A stretch of DNA of 29,691 nt, from positions 1 through 29,691 of the forward strand of contig CAZFKZ010000022.1 in NCBI GenBank assembly GCA_964519035.1, in the 5' to 3' direction. Position 1 is the stretch's first letter; every line of letters begins with the position of its first letter. A model generated the notes under the pieces. The model was not told where the DNA came from. It saw only the letters and a list, made by a program, of their open reading frames with translations, and made no database searches. This DNA is from CAJJBL01 sp964519035 (lineage in GTDB: Bacteria; Pseudomonadota; Alphaproteobacteria; Puniceispirillales; Marisalimonadaceae). This document shows, one piece after another, positions 15,874 to 22,607 of the stretch. Both the position numbers and the translations under genes were made by a program.

Positions 15874-16688
15874 ATAGAATTAAGAATTTATTTATATATT
15901 TAAAAAAAAAAAAAAGGAAAGCTTTAGGAATTTTTTTAACAGCTGGTGATCCAAGCCTAGAGATTTCTTTTGAAATTTTGAATAATTTAAAAAAAAACGG
16001 AGCAGATTTTATTGAAATTGGAATGCCTTTTTCAGATCCAATGGCAGATGGCCCTACTATTCAAGAGTCAAGTCAAAGAGCTCTTAAAGCAAAGATGAAT
16101 ATAGAAAAATGTTTATCAATTGTTGAAAAAATTAGACAAACAGATAATGAAACTCCAATTATTTTAATGGGTTATTTCAATCCAATCTATAAATATGGAA
16201 GAGAAGATTTTGTAAAAAAGGCTATAAGCTATGGAGTTGATGGACTAATAATTGTAGACTTACCACCTGAAGAAGATAATGAACTTTATAATTATTCTGA
16301 AAAAAATGGTTTAAGTTTTATTAGATTAGTGACACCAACTACAAATGAAGAGAGATTGAAAACTATACTTACAGATGCTACTGGTTTTGTTTATTATATT
16401 TCTATTACTGGTATAACTGGGACGGGGATGGCTAAATCTGATGAGGTTTCTAAAAAATTAAATCAAATAAGAAAATATACCACTCTTCCTATTATAGTTG
16501 GATTTGGGATAAGAACTGTAGAACAAGCTAATGAAATGGCTTCAATTTCTGAAGGTATTGTTATTGGTTCAGCTGTAGTTGAAAAAATTAAAAATTCTAT
16601 AGATGAAAACGGTAACCCTACAAACTCAACTGTTTTATCATGTTTGAAATTTGTTTCTGATATATCAAAAAATATTAGTCATAATTAA
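15870..16688 (+). CDS. trpA: Tryptophan synthase alpha chain
   Basis: This 272-residue TIM barrel splits indole-3-glycerol phosphate and channels indole to TrpB. The catalytic residues fall on the classical numbers: Glu49 (FIEIGMPFSDP) and Asp60 (MADGPTIQ). The phosphate loop GFGIRT lies near residue 210. Codons 11-16 contain a run of 14 A (15902-15915) encoding four lysines, a slippage-prone stretch. It overlaps trpB by four bases and has no ribosome site of its own, so it depends on coupling. Confidence 0.97.
   Translation: MNRIKNLFIYLKKKKRKALGIFLTAGDPSLEISFEILNNLKKNGADFIEIGMPFSDPMADGPTIQESSQRALKAKMNIEKCLSIVEKIRQTDNETPIILMGYFNPIYKYGREDFVKKAISYGVDGLIIVDLPPEEDNELYNYSEKNGLSFIRLVTPTTNEERLKTILTDATGFVYYISITGITGTGMAKSDEVSKKLNQIRKYTTLPIIVGFGIRTVEQANEMASISEGIVIGSAVVEKIKNSIDENGNPTNSTVLSCLKFVSDISKNISHN
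15902..15915 (+). repeat. A14 homopolymer inside trpA
   Basis: Fourteen consecutive A occur in codons 11-16 of trpA. The frame is intact as given. Runs of this length are prone to polymerase slippage and to read errors, so a fraction of transcripts may be out of frame. Confidence 0.9.
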
Positions 16689-16730
16689 GCCTTAATAATG
16701 AGAAAAATTATAAAAAAGGAATTACATTAA

Positions 16731-17585
16731 TTGAACTGGATTAAAGAAACAATATTACCTAAATTCAAAGCTTTAGTTAATCGAAAAACTACTGAAGAAA
16801 CCTTATGGATCAAGTGTAATTCATGTTCTCAAATGATCTTCCATAAAGAATATAAAGAAAATATCAACGTATGTAAAACATGCGGATTTCATGGACATTT
16901 ATCCGCAAAAGAAAGAATTAATTTTCTTTTAGATCCAAGTACAATTGAACCTGTTTCAATTCCAAGTTTATCTCTTGATCCTCTTAAATTTAGAGATAAA
17001 AAAAGATATAGTGACAGGCTTAAAGAAGCTCAAAATAAAACTAAGTTAGATGATGCTCTTTTGTTAAGTTATGGTTGTATGAATGAAGTCCCTATTATGT
17101 TAGCTTGTTTTGACTTTGCATTTATGGCTGGTTCAATGGGCAGGTATGTTGGAGATGGTCTAATTATAGCTTCTAATGAAGCTATTAAAAGAAATTGTCC
17201 TTTACTAGTTGTACCATCTTCTGGTGGTGCAAGAATGCAAGAAGGTATATTTTCTTTAATGCAAATGCCAAGAACGGTTATAGCTGTAAATAGACTTAAG
17301 AAGGCTAAATTACCTTATATTGTATTACTAGCAAACCCTACGACTGGTGGTGTTACAGCTAGTTTTGCAATGTTGGGAGATGTTCATATTGCAGAACCTG
17401 GTGCTGTAGTTGGATTTGCAGGTAGAAGAGTAATAGAAGAAACAGTTAAAGAAACACTTCCTAATGATTTTCAAACAGCAGAATATTTGAAATCACACGG
17501 TATGATTGATTTAGTTCTTACAAGATCAGAACAAAAAAATAAGATGTGTAGTTTGTTGAAATCTTTAATGTTTTACAAAAACTAA
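16731..17585 (+). CDS. accD: Acetyl-CoA carboxylase carboxyltransferase subunit beta
   Basis: This 284-residue subunit transfers the carboxyl group from biotin to acetyl-CoA together with AccA, the first step of fatty acid synthesis. The N-terminal zinc ribbon is Cys29-x2-Cys32 and Cys48-x2-Cys51. The crotonase-fold core shows SSGGARMQEGI, NPTTGGVTASFA and EPGAVVGFAGRRVIEET. The start is TTG at 16731, with AAGGAA upstream near 16715. Its position between trpA and folC is conserved in proteobacteria. The partners accA, accB and accC are not in the window. Confidence 0.97.
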   Translation: MNWIKETILPKFKALVNRKTTEETLWIKCNSCSQMIFHKEYKENINVCKTCGFHGHLSAKERINFLLDPSTIEPVSIPSLSLDPLKFRDKKRYSDRLKEAQNKTKLDDALLLSYGCMNEVPIMLACFDFAFMAGSMGRYVGDGLIIASNEAIKRNCPLLVVPSSGGARMQEGIFSLMQMPRTVIAVNRLKKAKLPYIVLLANPTTGGVTASFAMLGDVHIAEPGAVVGFAGRRVIEETVKETLPNDFQTAEYLKSHGMIDLVLTRSEQKNKMCSLLKSLMFYKN

Positions 17586-17602
17586 CGTTTATAAAATAGT
17601 AT

Positions 17603-18847
17603 ATGTTTAATGATAAAAACTCAAAAGAAGAACTAACAAAAACATTAGTAAGAATGTTTTCACTACATCCAAAACTTATTGATTTTAATTTATCTAGAAT
17701 AAAATTATTATTAGATAAATTTGATAACCCGCATAATAAACTTAATAAAGTTATACATATTGCAGGAACAAATGGAAAAGGTTCAACTGCATCATTTTTA
17801 AGATCACTATTAGAGGCTCATGGTCTTTCTGTAAATGTGTACACTTCTCCACATTTAATAAATTTTAATGAGAGAATAAGAATTAAAGGTCAATTAATAA
17901 CAAATCAGATGCTAATAAATATTTTAAACGAAATTGAAATAAAAAATAATAAACAACCAATAACTTTTTTTGAAATTACAACTATTGCAGCCCTAATATC
18001 TTTTTTTAGAAATCCAGCTGATGTTAATATAATTGAAACAGGTTTGGGTGGGAGACTAGATGCAACTAACGTAATTGATCATAAGAAACTTTGTTTGATA
18101 ACAAAGATAGGTTATGACCATACCGAATATCTTGGAAAAACAATAACAAGTATAACTAAAGAAAAAGCTGGTATTTTAAGAGAAAACATTCCTTTAATAA
18201 TAGCTAAACAAAACAAAACAAAAGTACTACAAACCTTGCATAGTATATCTGATAAAATTGGTGCAAAAATAATTAACAGAATTAATTTATCTAAAAATTA
18301 TAATTTAGGTTTAAAAGGTAGTCATCAATATGAAAATGCATCAGTTGCTTATACTGCTTCCTCACTATTAATCCCTAAAATTAGAATTTCTAAAACTTCA
18401 TTAGGATTAACTAATACTAATTGGCATGGTAGGCTTGAAGAAATAAATAATGGAAATATAGTCAAATATAGAAATAATATTACTTTACTTGATGGTACGC
18501 ACAACATAGACGGGGCAATTGCGATTAATAAATATCTTAAAGAAAATAGTCTGAAAAGATGGAATATGATTATTGGCATACTAAATAATCGTGACTTAAA
18601 AAAAATTGTGTCTTGTTTTAAGGAATACATTAATATAGCTTATACAATACCAATTAAAGACCAAATTTCGTCTTCAGATCCTTATAAAATGTCACAAGAA
18701 TTAAAAGAAATTGGGCTAGATGCATATCCTGAAATTTCATTTAAAAATGCACTTATTAAATCTGATCGAGAAATACCACTTTTAATAATTGGATCTCTTT
18801 ACTTAGTAGGTGAAGTATTAGCATTTAATAATACAACAATAACATAA
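17603..18847 (+). CDS. folC: Bifunctional folylpolyglutamate synthase / dihydrofolate synthase
   Basis: This 414-residue Mur-ligase-like ATP enzyme adds glutamate to dihydropteroate and to folates. The P-loop is AGTNGKGST (54-62), followed by TSPHL (81-85), ETGLGGRLDATN and KIGYDHTEYLG, with LDGTHN corresponding to the DGAHN motif of the C-terminal domain. It is slightly shorter than usual (about 430), but both domains are present. There is no Shine-Dalgarno before the ATG at 17603, 17 bases after accD. It converges on trxA with only five bases between the stops. Confidence 0.95.
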   Translation: MFNDKNSKEELTKTLVRMFSLHPKLIDFNLSRIKLLLDKFDNPHNKLNKVIHIAGTNGKGSTASFLRSLLEAHGLSVNVYTSPHLINFNERIRIKGQLITNQMLINILNEIEIKNNKQPITFFEITTIAALISFFRNPADVNIIETGLGGRLDATNVIDHKKLCLITKIGYDHTEYLGKTITSITKEKAGILRENIPLIIAKQNKTKVLQTLHSISDKIGAKIINRINLSKNYNLGLKGSHQYENASVAYTASSLLIPKIRISKTSLGLTNTNWHGRLEEINNGNIVKYRNNITLLDGTHNIDGAIAINKYLKENSLKRWNMIIGILNNRDLKKIVSCFKEYINIAYTIPIKDQISSSDPYKMSQELKEIGLDAYPEISFKNALIKSDREIPLLIIGSLYLVGEVLAFNNTTIT

Positions 18848-18852
18848 GTATA

Positions 18853-19173
18853 TTAAATAGATTCATTCACCCAAGCTTGTAAAGCTGATTTAGGTAGAGC
18901 TCCCATTTTTTCTGACACTTTTTTTCCATCTTTAAATATCATTAATGCCGGTATACTCCTTATACTATAACTTTGTGAAGTTTCGGGATTATTATCAACA
19001 TTAATTTTTACAACTTTTAATTTATCTTTCATCTCAATAGAAATTTCTTCTAATGAAGGTGCAATAGCTTTGCACGGACCACACCATTCAGCCCAAAAGT
19101 CAACTAATACGGGATATTCAGAATCTAAAACATCATTTTTAAAATCCAAGTCATTTGTTTCATTTGTAGCCAT
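18853..19173 (-). CDS. trxA: Thioredoxin
   Basis: This is a 106-residue cytosolic thioredoxin. The redox motif WCGPC lies near residues 30-34 within FWAEWCGPCKAIAP, the cis-proline is in RSIPALMIF, and there is no signal peptide. It reduces disulfides in enzymes such as ribonucleotide reductase and is recharged by thioredoxin reductase (not in the window). A strong AAGGAG eight bases before the ATG suggests high expression. In many alphaproteobacteria trxA lies between addA and folC; here folC is kept, but an sbcB-like gene lies on the other side, 31 bases away. Confidence 0.97.
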   Translation of the reverse strand: MATNETNDLDFKNDVLDSEYPVLVDFWAEWCGPCKAIAPSLEEISIEMKDKLKVVKINVDNNPETSQSYSIRSIPALMIFKDGKKVSEKMGALPKSALQAWVNESI

Positions 19174-19204
19174 TAAATTATCTCCTTAAGGGTAGTTATT
19201 TTCA

Positions 19205-20620
19205 TTATGATTTTTCGTAGAAATTAGATATTTCTTCTAAATAATTATTTATTTCTTCTACAAAAGATAGTTTTTCATCGTCTTTTTCTTCTTCATATTT
19301 TATTCTTAAATTATCTAATTGATGGTAGGATTTTGGTATTGTATTCCACTTTTCATTATCAGTGCTTAATACCTGATTAGCAACGATTTTATGAATTTGA
19401 TTATAATCTGATATCGGTAAACTATGAGGAGACTCTTCATAAATTAATCTTTGTGCGAAATATTTATACCTTTGATCTCTAAATTTATTAGAGATATATA
19501 TTTTTTCATCCCAATCAGCTTTATGAAAGTCTACCATTTTAGATTTATCATCATTATCTGGAAATCCACCTACATACAAACTGTCTTCAGGTTTGATATC
19601 ATCTTGTGATTTTGTCATTTCTTTTTCTTCATTTTCTTCAAAAAGAATTCTTTGTATTTTACTTTTAAATTCTTCATTATTTTTTATAATAGAAGCTCTT
19701 TCTTTTAAGATATTTAATCCTACATTATCGTATTTTGAGATTTTTTTAACATAACTTTCATCCATTAAAATAGGATTCTTATTATTCTTTACTTCCTTAA
19801 TAATTTTAGGTTTTAGCTTCATTCTAGCTTTTAAATCTTGTGTTGACATCCCAATATAATCAATTGGATCATGAATAAGATCAAAGCATTGTGGATAATT
19901 AAACTGATTTTTACATATATATGTTACCGCATAGGAATTAAATTTCCCAAAAAAATATTCATCTAGACAAACTATGTCATTTTTTAAAAAATAGTTGTCA
20001 ACTTCAACTTTATTACTATTAGACAAACCTGAATTCCATATACTTTTAGCTTTGTTAGAAATTATCTTTGATATTTCCATAGTGGCTATTACGTCACCCA
20101 TAGCATCATGAGCATTATGTTGTATGTCATTCAGTTGAGTTAATACATCTAATTTAAAAACTTGATTACCTTTTTCGTTCATACCTACTTCTATTGAGTT
20201 GGGGTAGTAAAATTTAGCACTTCTAGTCATACCAAGAACATCAGCTCTTTTGTTTCCATTGAATTGAGTTGTGTAAGGTTCAAGTAAAGATTTGAAAAAT
20301 GTTTTCCTAAGAAACTCTTCATCAAATCCAATCGTATTAAAACCAATAAAAATTGCAGGCGACCATTTTTTGAAAGTTTCTTGAAGTTTTTTAATTAGTT
20401 CATAGTGCGAAAGGTTGACATTTTTAAGCATATTAGGTGATGTTTTATTAACAATTAAAGCACCTGGTTCTGGTATTATTCCATTTTTTAAACGACACCT
20501 TTCTTCAAACCTATCAACTTCTATAAAATCACTATCTACTAATATAGCACCTACTTGAATTATTTGATCCCAGGTAGCGTTACGACCTGTTGTTTCAAGG
20601 TCATAAAAAACAAATCTCAT
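19205..20620 (-). CDS. sbcB: Exodeoxyribonuclease I-like 3'-5' exonuclease
   Basis: This 471-residue protein matches the size of E. coli ExoI (475). The DEDDh exonuclease core has Asp7 and Glu9 (FYDLETTG), Asp100 (IGFNTIGFDEEF), and His171/Asp176 (NAHDAMGD). NKTSPNML and IPEPGALI are also ExoI-like, and the C-terminal region with RYKYFAQRL fits the ExoI helical domain. It would degrade single-stranded DNA from 3' ends in recombination and mismatch repair. An ATG four codons earlier (20632) is open, but the ATG at 20620 is preferred because GAGGTG lies just upstream (20625-20630), overlapping the stop of the frame-restored tsaE. It lies where other alphaproteobacteria carry addB and addA. Confidence 0.88.
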   Translation of the reverse strand: MRFVFYDLETTGRNATWDQIIQVGAILVDSDFIEVDRFEERCRLKNGIIPEPGALIVNKTSPNMLKNVNLSHYELIKKLQETFKKWSPAIFIGFNTIGFDEEFLRKTFFKSLLEPYTTQFNGNKRADVLGMTRSAKFYYPNSIEVGMNEKGNQVFKLDVLTQLNDIQHNAHDAMGDVIATMEISKIISNKAKSIWNSGLSNSNKVEVDNYFLKNDIVCLDEYFFGKFNSYAVTYICKNQFNYPQCFDLIHDPIDYIGMSTQDLKARMKLKPKIIKEVKNNKNPILMDESYVKKISKYDNVGLNILKERASIIKNNEEFKSKIQRILFEENEEKEMTKSQDDIKPEDSLYVGGFPDNDDKSKMVDFHKADWDEKIYISNKFRDQRYKYFAQRLIYEESPHSLPISDYNQIHKIVANQVLSTDNEKWNTIPKSYHQLDNLRIKYEEEKDDEKLSFVEEINNYLEEISNFYEKS

Positions 20621-20628
20621 ATTACACC

Positions 20629-21131
20629 TCATTGAAGAAACAATTCTATATTACAATTTTTAAGTCTATTTTTCCAGTTTTTTGAACCACTTAAAGTAAT
20701 ATCTCTATTAACTTTAATAGAGTCTTTATCTAAGGAACTGTTTTTAATTAAAATATATAAAGGATCAAAAAATTCAATTTCATTTTTAAACCTATTCCAC
20801 TCAATAAAAACTATTTTTTTTTTAAGTCTTCAAAAATACCAATTTCTTCAACTTCCTGAAAATGATTAAGCCTATAGAAGTCACAATGTAAAATTTCGTT
20901 AGCCTCTAAGTCAGACAATGGATATGTTAGTACTAAATTAAATGTGGGACTTGGAACTTCTTTAATTTTTGTCATCAATCTAATTATAGATCTACATAGA
21001 AAAGTTTTTCCAGCACCTAGATCGCCTTCAAAACAAATAACGTCTTCAAGGTTTAATATGTTGGCTAAAGCTTTACCTAATTTTTGTGTTTCATTTTTAG
21101 ATTTAATAGTTAAATGTAATAATGATTCCAT
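20629..21131 (-). CDS. tsaE: tRNA threonylcarbamoyladenosine ATPase TsaE, frame broken at an A10 run
   Basis: TsaE is the ATPase that, with TsaB and TsaD, makes the t6A37 modification of ANN-decoding tRNAs. The first frame (21131 to 20811) gives 106 residues with Walker A GDLGAGKT, PSPTF and HCDFYRL, then stops after LKKK at a run of ten A followed by TAG. Reading on in the -1 frame from that run gives 61 more codons to a TGA at 20629-20631. These contain IVFIEW, the conserved Glu-Trp motif, and LSGSKNWKNRL, matching the LTGxGxxWxxRL end of alphaproteobacterial TsaE. The joined product of about 167 residues is full length. Causes could be a missing A in the sequence, transcriptional slippage, -1 ribosomal frameshifting on A-AAA-AAA, or a recent mutation. 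It starts two bases after the ahcY stop. Confidence 0.85.
20814..20823 (-). repeat. A10 run at the tsaE frame break
   Basis: Ten T on the plus strand (A on the coding strand) immediately precede the in-frame TAG at 20811-20813. Reading one A twice, or having eleven A, joins the two halves of tsaE. The run contains the classical -1 slippery heptamer form A-AAA-AAA. Confidence 0.9.
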
Positions 21132-21133
21132 AA

Positions 21134-22525
21134 TTAGTATCTATAGCTATCTGCCTTAAATGGTCCTTTTACAGGAACGCCAATATAGTCAGCTTGATCA
21201 TTTGACAATTTAGATAACGTAGCACCCACTTTATCTAAATGAAGCTTAGCAACTTTTTCATCAAGATGTCTCGGAAGAGTATACACTTGGTTCTTATATT
21301 CGCCAGGCTTCTCCCAAATTTCTACTTGAGCTAATACTTGGTTAGTAAATGAAGCACTCATAACAAAACTAGGATGCCCAGTTCCACATCCCAAATTAAC
21401 TAGCCTACCTTTTGCAAGTACAATAAGTCTTTTACCATCTTGAAATTCGACTTCATCAACTTGTGGTTTTACCTCAGACCATTTCATATTTTGAAGAGAT
21501 TCCACTTGAATTTCAGAATCAAAATGACCAATATTACAAACAATGGCTCTATCCTTCATTTCACGCATGTGATCAACAGTTATAACATCTTTATTACCAG
21601 TTGCTGTTACAAAAATATCACCTCTAGAGGAGGCTTGTTCCATAGAACAAACTTCGTACCCTTCCATTGCGGCTTGCAATGCACAAATAGGATCAATTTC
21701 AGTAACTATCACTCTGGCTCCGCCTTGACGAAGCGAAGCTGCAGAACCTTTACCTACATCTCCAAAACCTGCTACAACAGCAATTTTACCTGATAACATA
21801 ACATCGGTAGCACGTCTAATACCATCAACTAACGATTCTCTACATCCATAAAGGTTATCAAACTTTGATTTTGTAACTGAATCGTTAACGTTTATGGCAG
21901 GAAATGGCAGATCTTTTTTTTCAGCCATTTGATAAAGTCTTAAAACACCAGTAGTTGTTTCTTCAGTTACACCTTTTATGCTATCTTTAACTTTAGTAAA
22001 CCAACCAGGCGAACTTTTTAACCTTGTTAATATTTGAGCTTTTAACGCTTCTTCTTCTTCATTGTTAGGGGATACTAAAATAGGTTCTCCATTTTCAGCC
22101 TTAGCACCCATTATAATATATGAGGTGGCATCACCTCCGTCATCGAGTATCATGTTTGCAACTGTACCATCCGACCAAGTAAAAATTTTATCTACATACT
22201 CCCAATATTCTTTCAATGTTTCACTTTTTTTAGCAAAAACAGGGATATTTTTAGCCGCCATAGCTGCAGCCGCATGATCTTGAGTTGAAAATATATTACA
22301 ACTGGCCCATCTGACCGTTGCTCCTAACTCAATCAAGGTTTCAATTAAAACTGCTGTTTGAATAGTCATATGTAAACAGCCAGCTATTTTAGCTCCTTTT
22401 AAGGGCTTATCTTTTCCATAGAGTTCTTTACATGCAACTAAACCTGGCATTTCAGTTTCAGCAATTGAAATTTCTTTATTGCCCCAATCAGCAAGATTTA
22501 TGTCATTAATAATATAATCGTTCAT
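21134..22525 (-). CDS. ahcY: Adenosylhomocysteinase (SAH hydrolase)
   Basis: This 463-residue NAD-containing enzyme splits S-adenosylhomocysteine into homocysteine and adenosine, removing the inhibitor of methyltransferases. The NAD loop is GFGDVGKG (253-260); Lys219 and Asp223 in VTKSKFDNLYG are the conserved substrate/cofactor residues; DDGGDAT (128-134) and the GHPSFVMSASF region are typical. The roughly 40-residue insertion near 150-190 is the bacterial form. The C-terminus ends KADSYRY where KPDHYRY is usual: the NAD-contacting Lys and Tyr are kept, while Pro and His are replaced. AGGAAACC precedes the ATG. It is the first gene of the minus-strand set ahcY-tsaE-sbcB-trxA, with a recognisable promoter just upstream. 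Confidence 0.98.
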   Translation of the reverse strand: MNDYIINDINLADWGNKEISIAETEMPGLVACKELYGKDKPLKGAKIAGCLHMTIQTAVLIETLIELGATVRWASCNIFSTQDHAAAAMAAKNIPVFAKKSETLKEYWEYVDKIFTWSDGTVANMILDDGGDATSYIIMGAKAENGEPILVSPNNEEEEALKAQILTRLKSSPGWFTKVKDSIKGVTEETTTGVLRLYQMAEKKDLPFPAINVNDSVTKSKFDNLYGCRESLVDGIRRATDVMLSGKIAVVAGFGDVGKGSAASLRQGGARVIVTEIDPICALQAAMEGYEVCSMEQASSRGDIFVTATGNKDVITVDHMREMKDRAIVCNIGHFDSEIQVESLQNMKWSEVKPQVDEVEFQDGKRLIVLAKGRLVNLGCGTGHPSFVMSASFTNQVLAQVEIWEKPGEYKNQVYTLPRHLDEKVAKLHLDKVGATLSKLSNDQADYIGVPVKGPFKADSYRY

Positions 22526-22549
22526 TTGGTTTCCTAATAAATTTTAATA

Positions 22550-22579
22550 ATTATATAACATGTTATTTCCTGATTGCAA
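22550..22579 (-). promoter_or_regulatory. Likely ahcY promoter with a palindrome in its spacer
   Basis: On the minus strand TTGCAA (22574-22579) is followed after 18 bases by a perfect TATAAT (22550-22555). Transcription would start near 22543, giving a leader of only about 20 bases that contains the AGGAAACC ribosome site. The spacer contains the perfect 12-base palindrome ATAACATGTTAT (22555-22566), which touches the -10 box and could be an operator. The short leader leaves no room for a SAM- or SAH-sensing riboswitch downstream of this start. Confidence 0.45.
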
Positions 22580-22607
22580 ACGTTGATAATTTAACTTTGT
22601 TATAATT

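Noticed and set aside
21440..21793. Plus-strand reading frame of 117 codons opposite ahcY
   Set aside because: It lies wholly inside ahcY, has no ribosome site, and its composition is that of an antisense shadow.
22526..22573. SAM or SAH riboswitch before ahcY
   Set aside because: The gap to chvG is only 82 bases, the likely promoter leaves a leader of about 20 bases, and no pseudoknot-like paired arms are visible.
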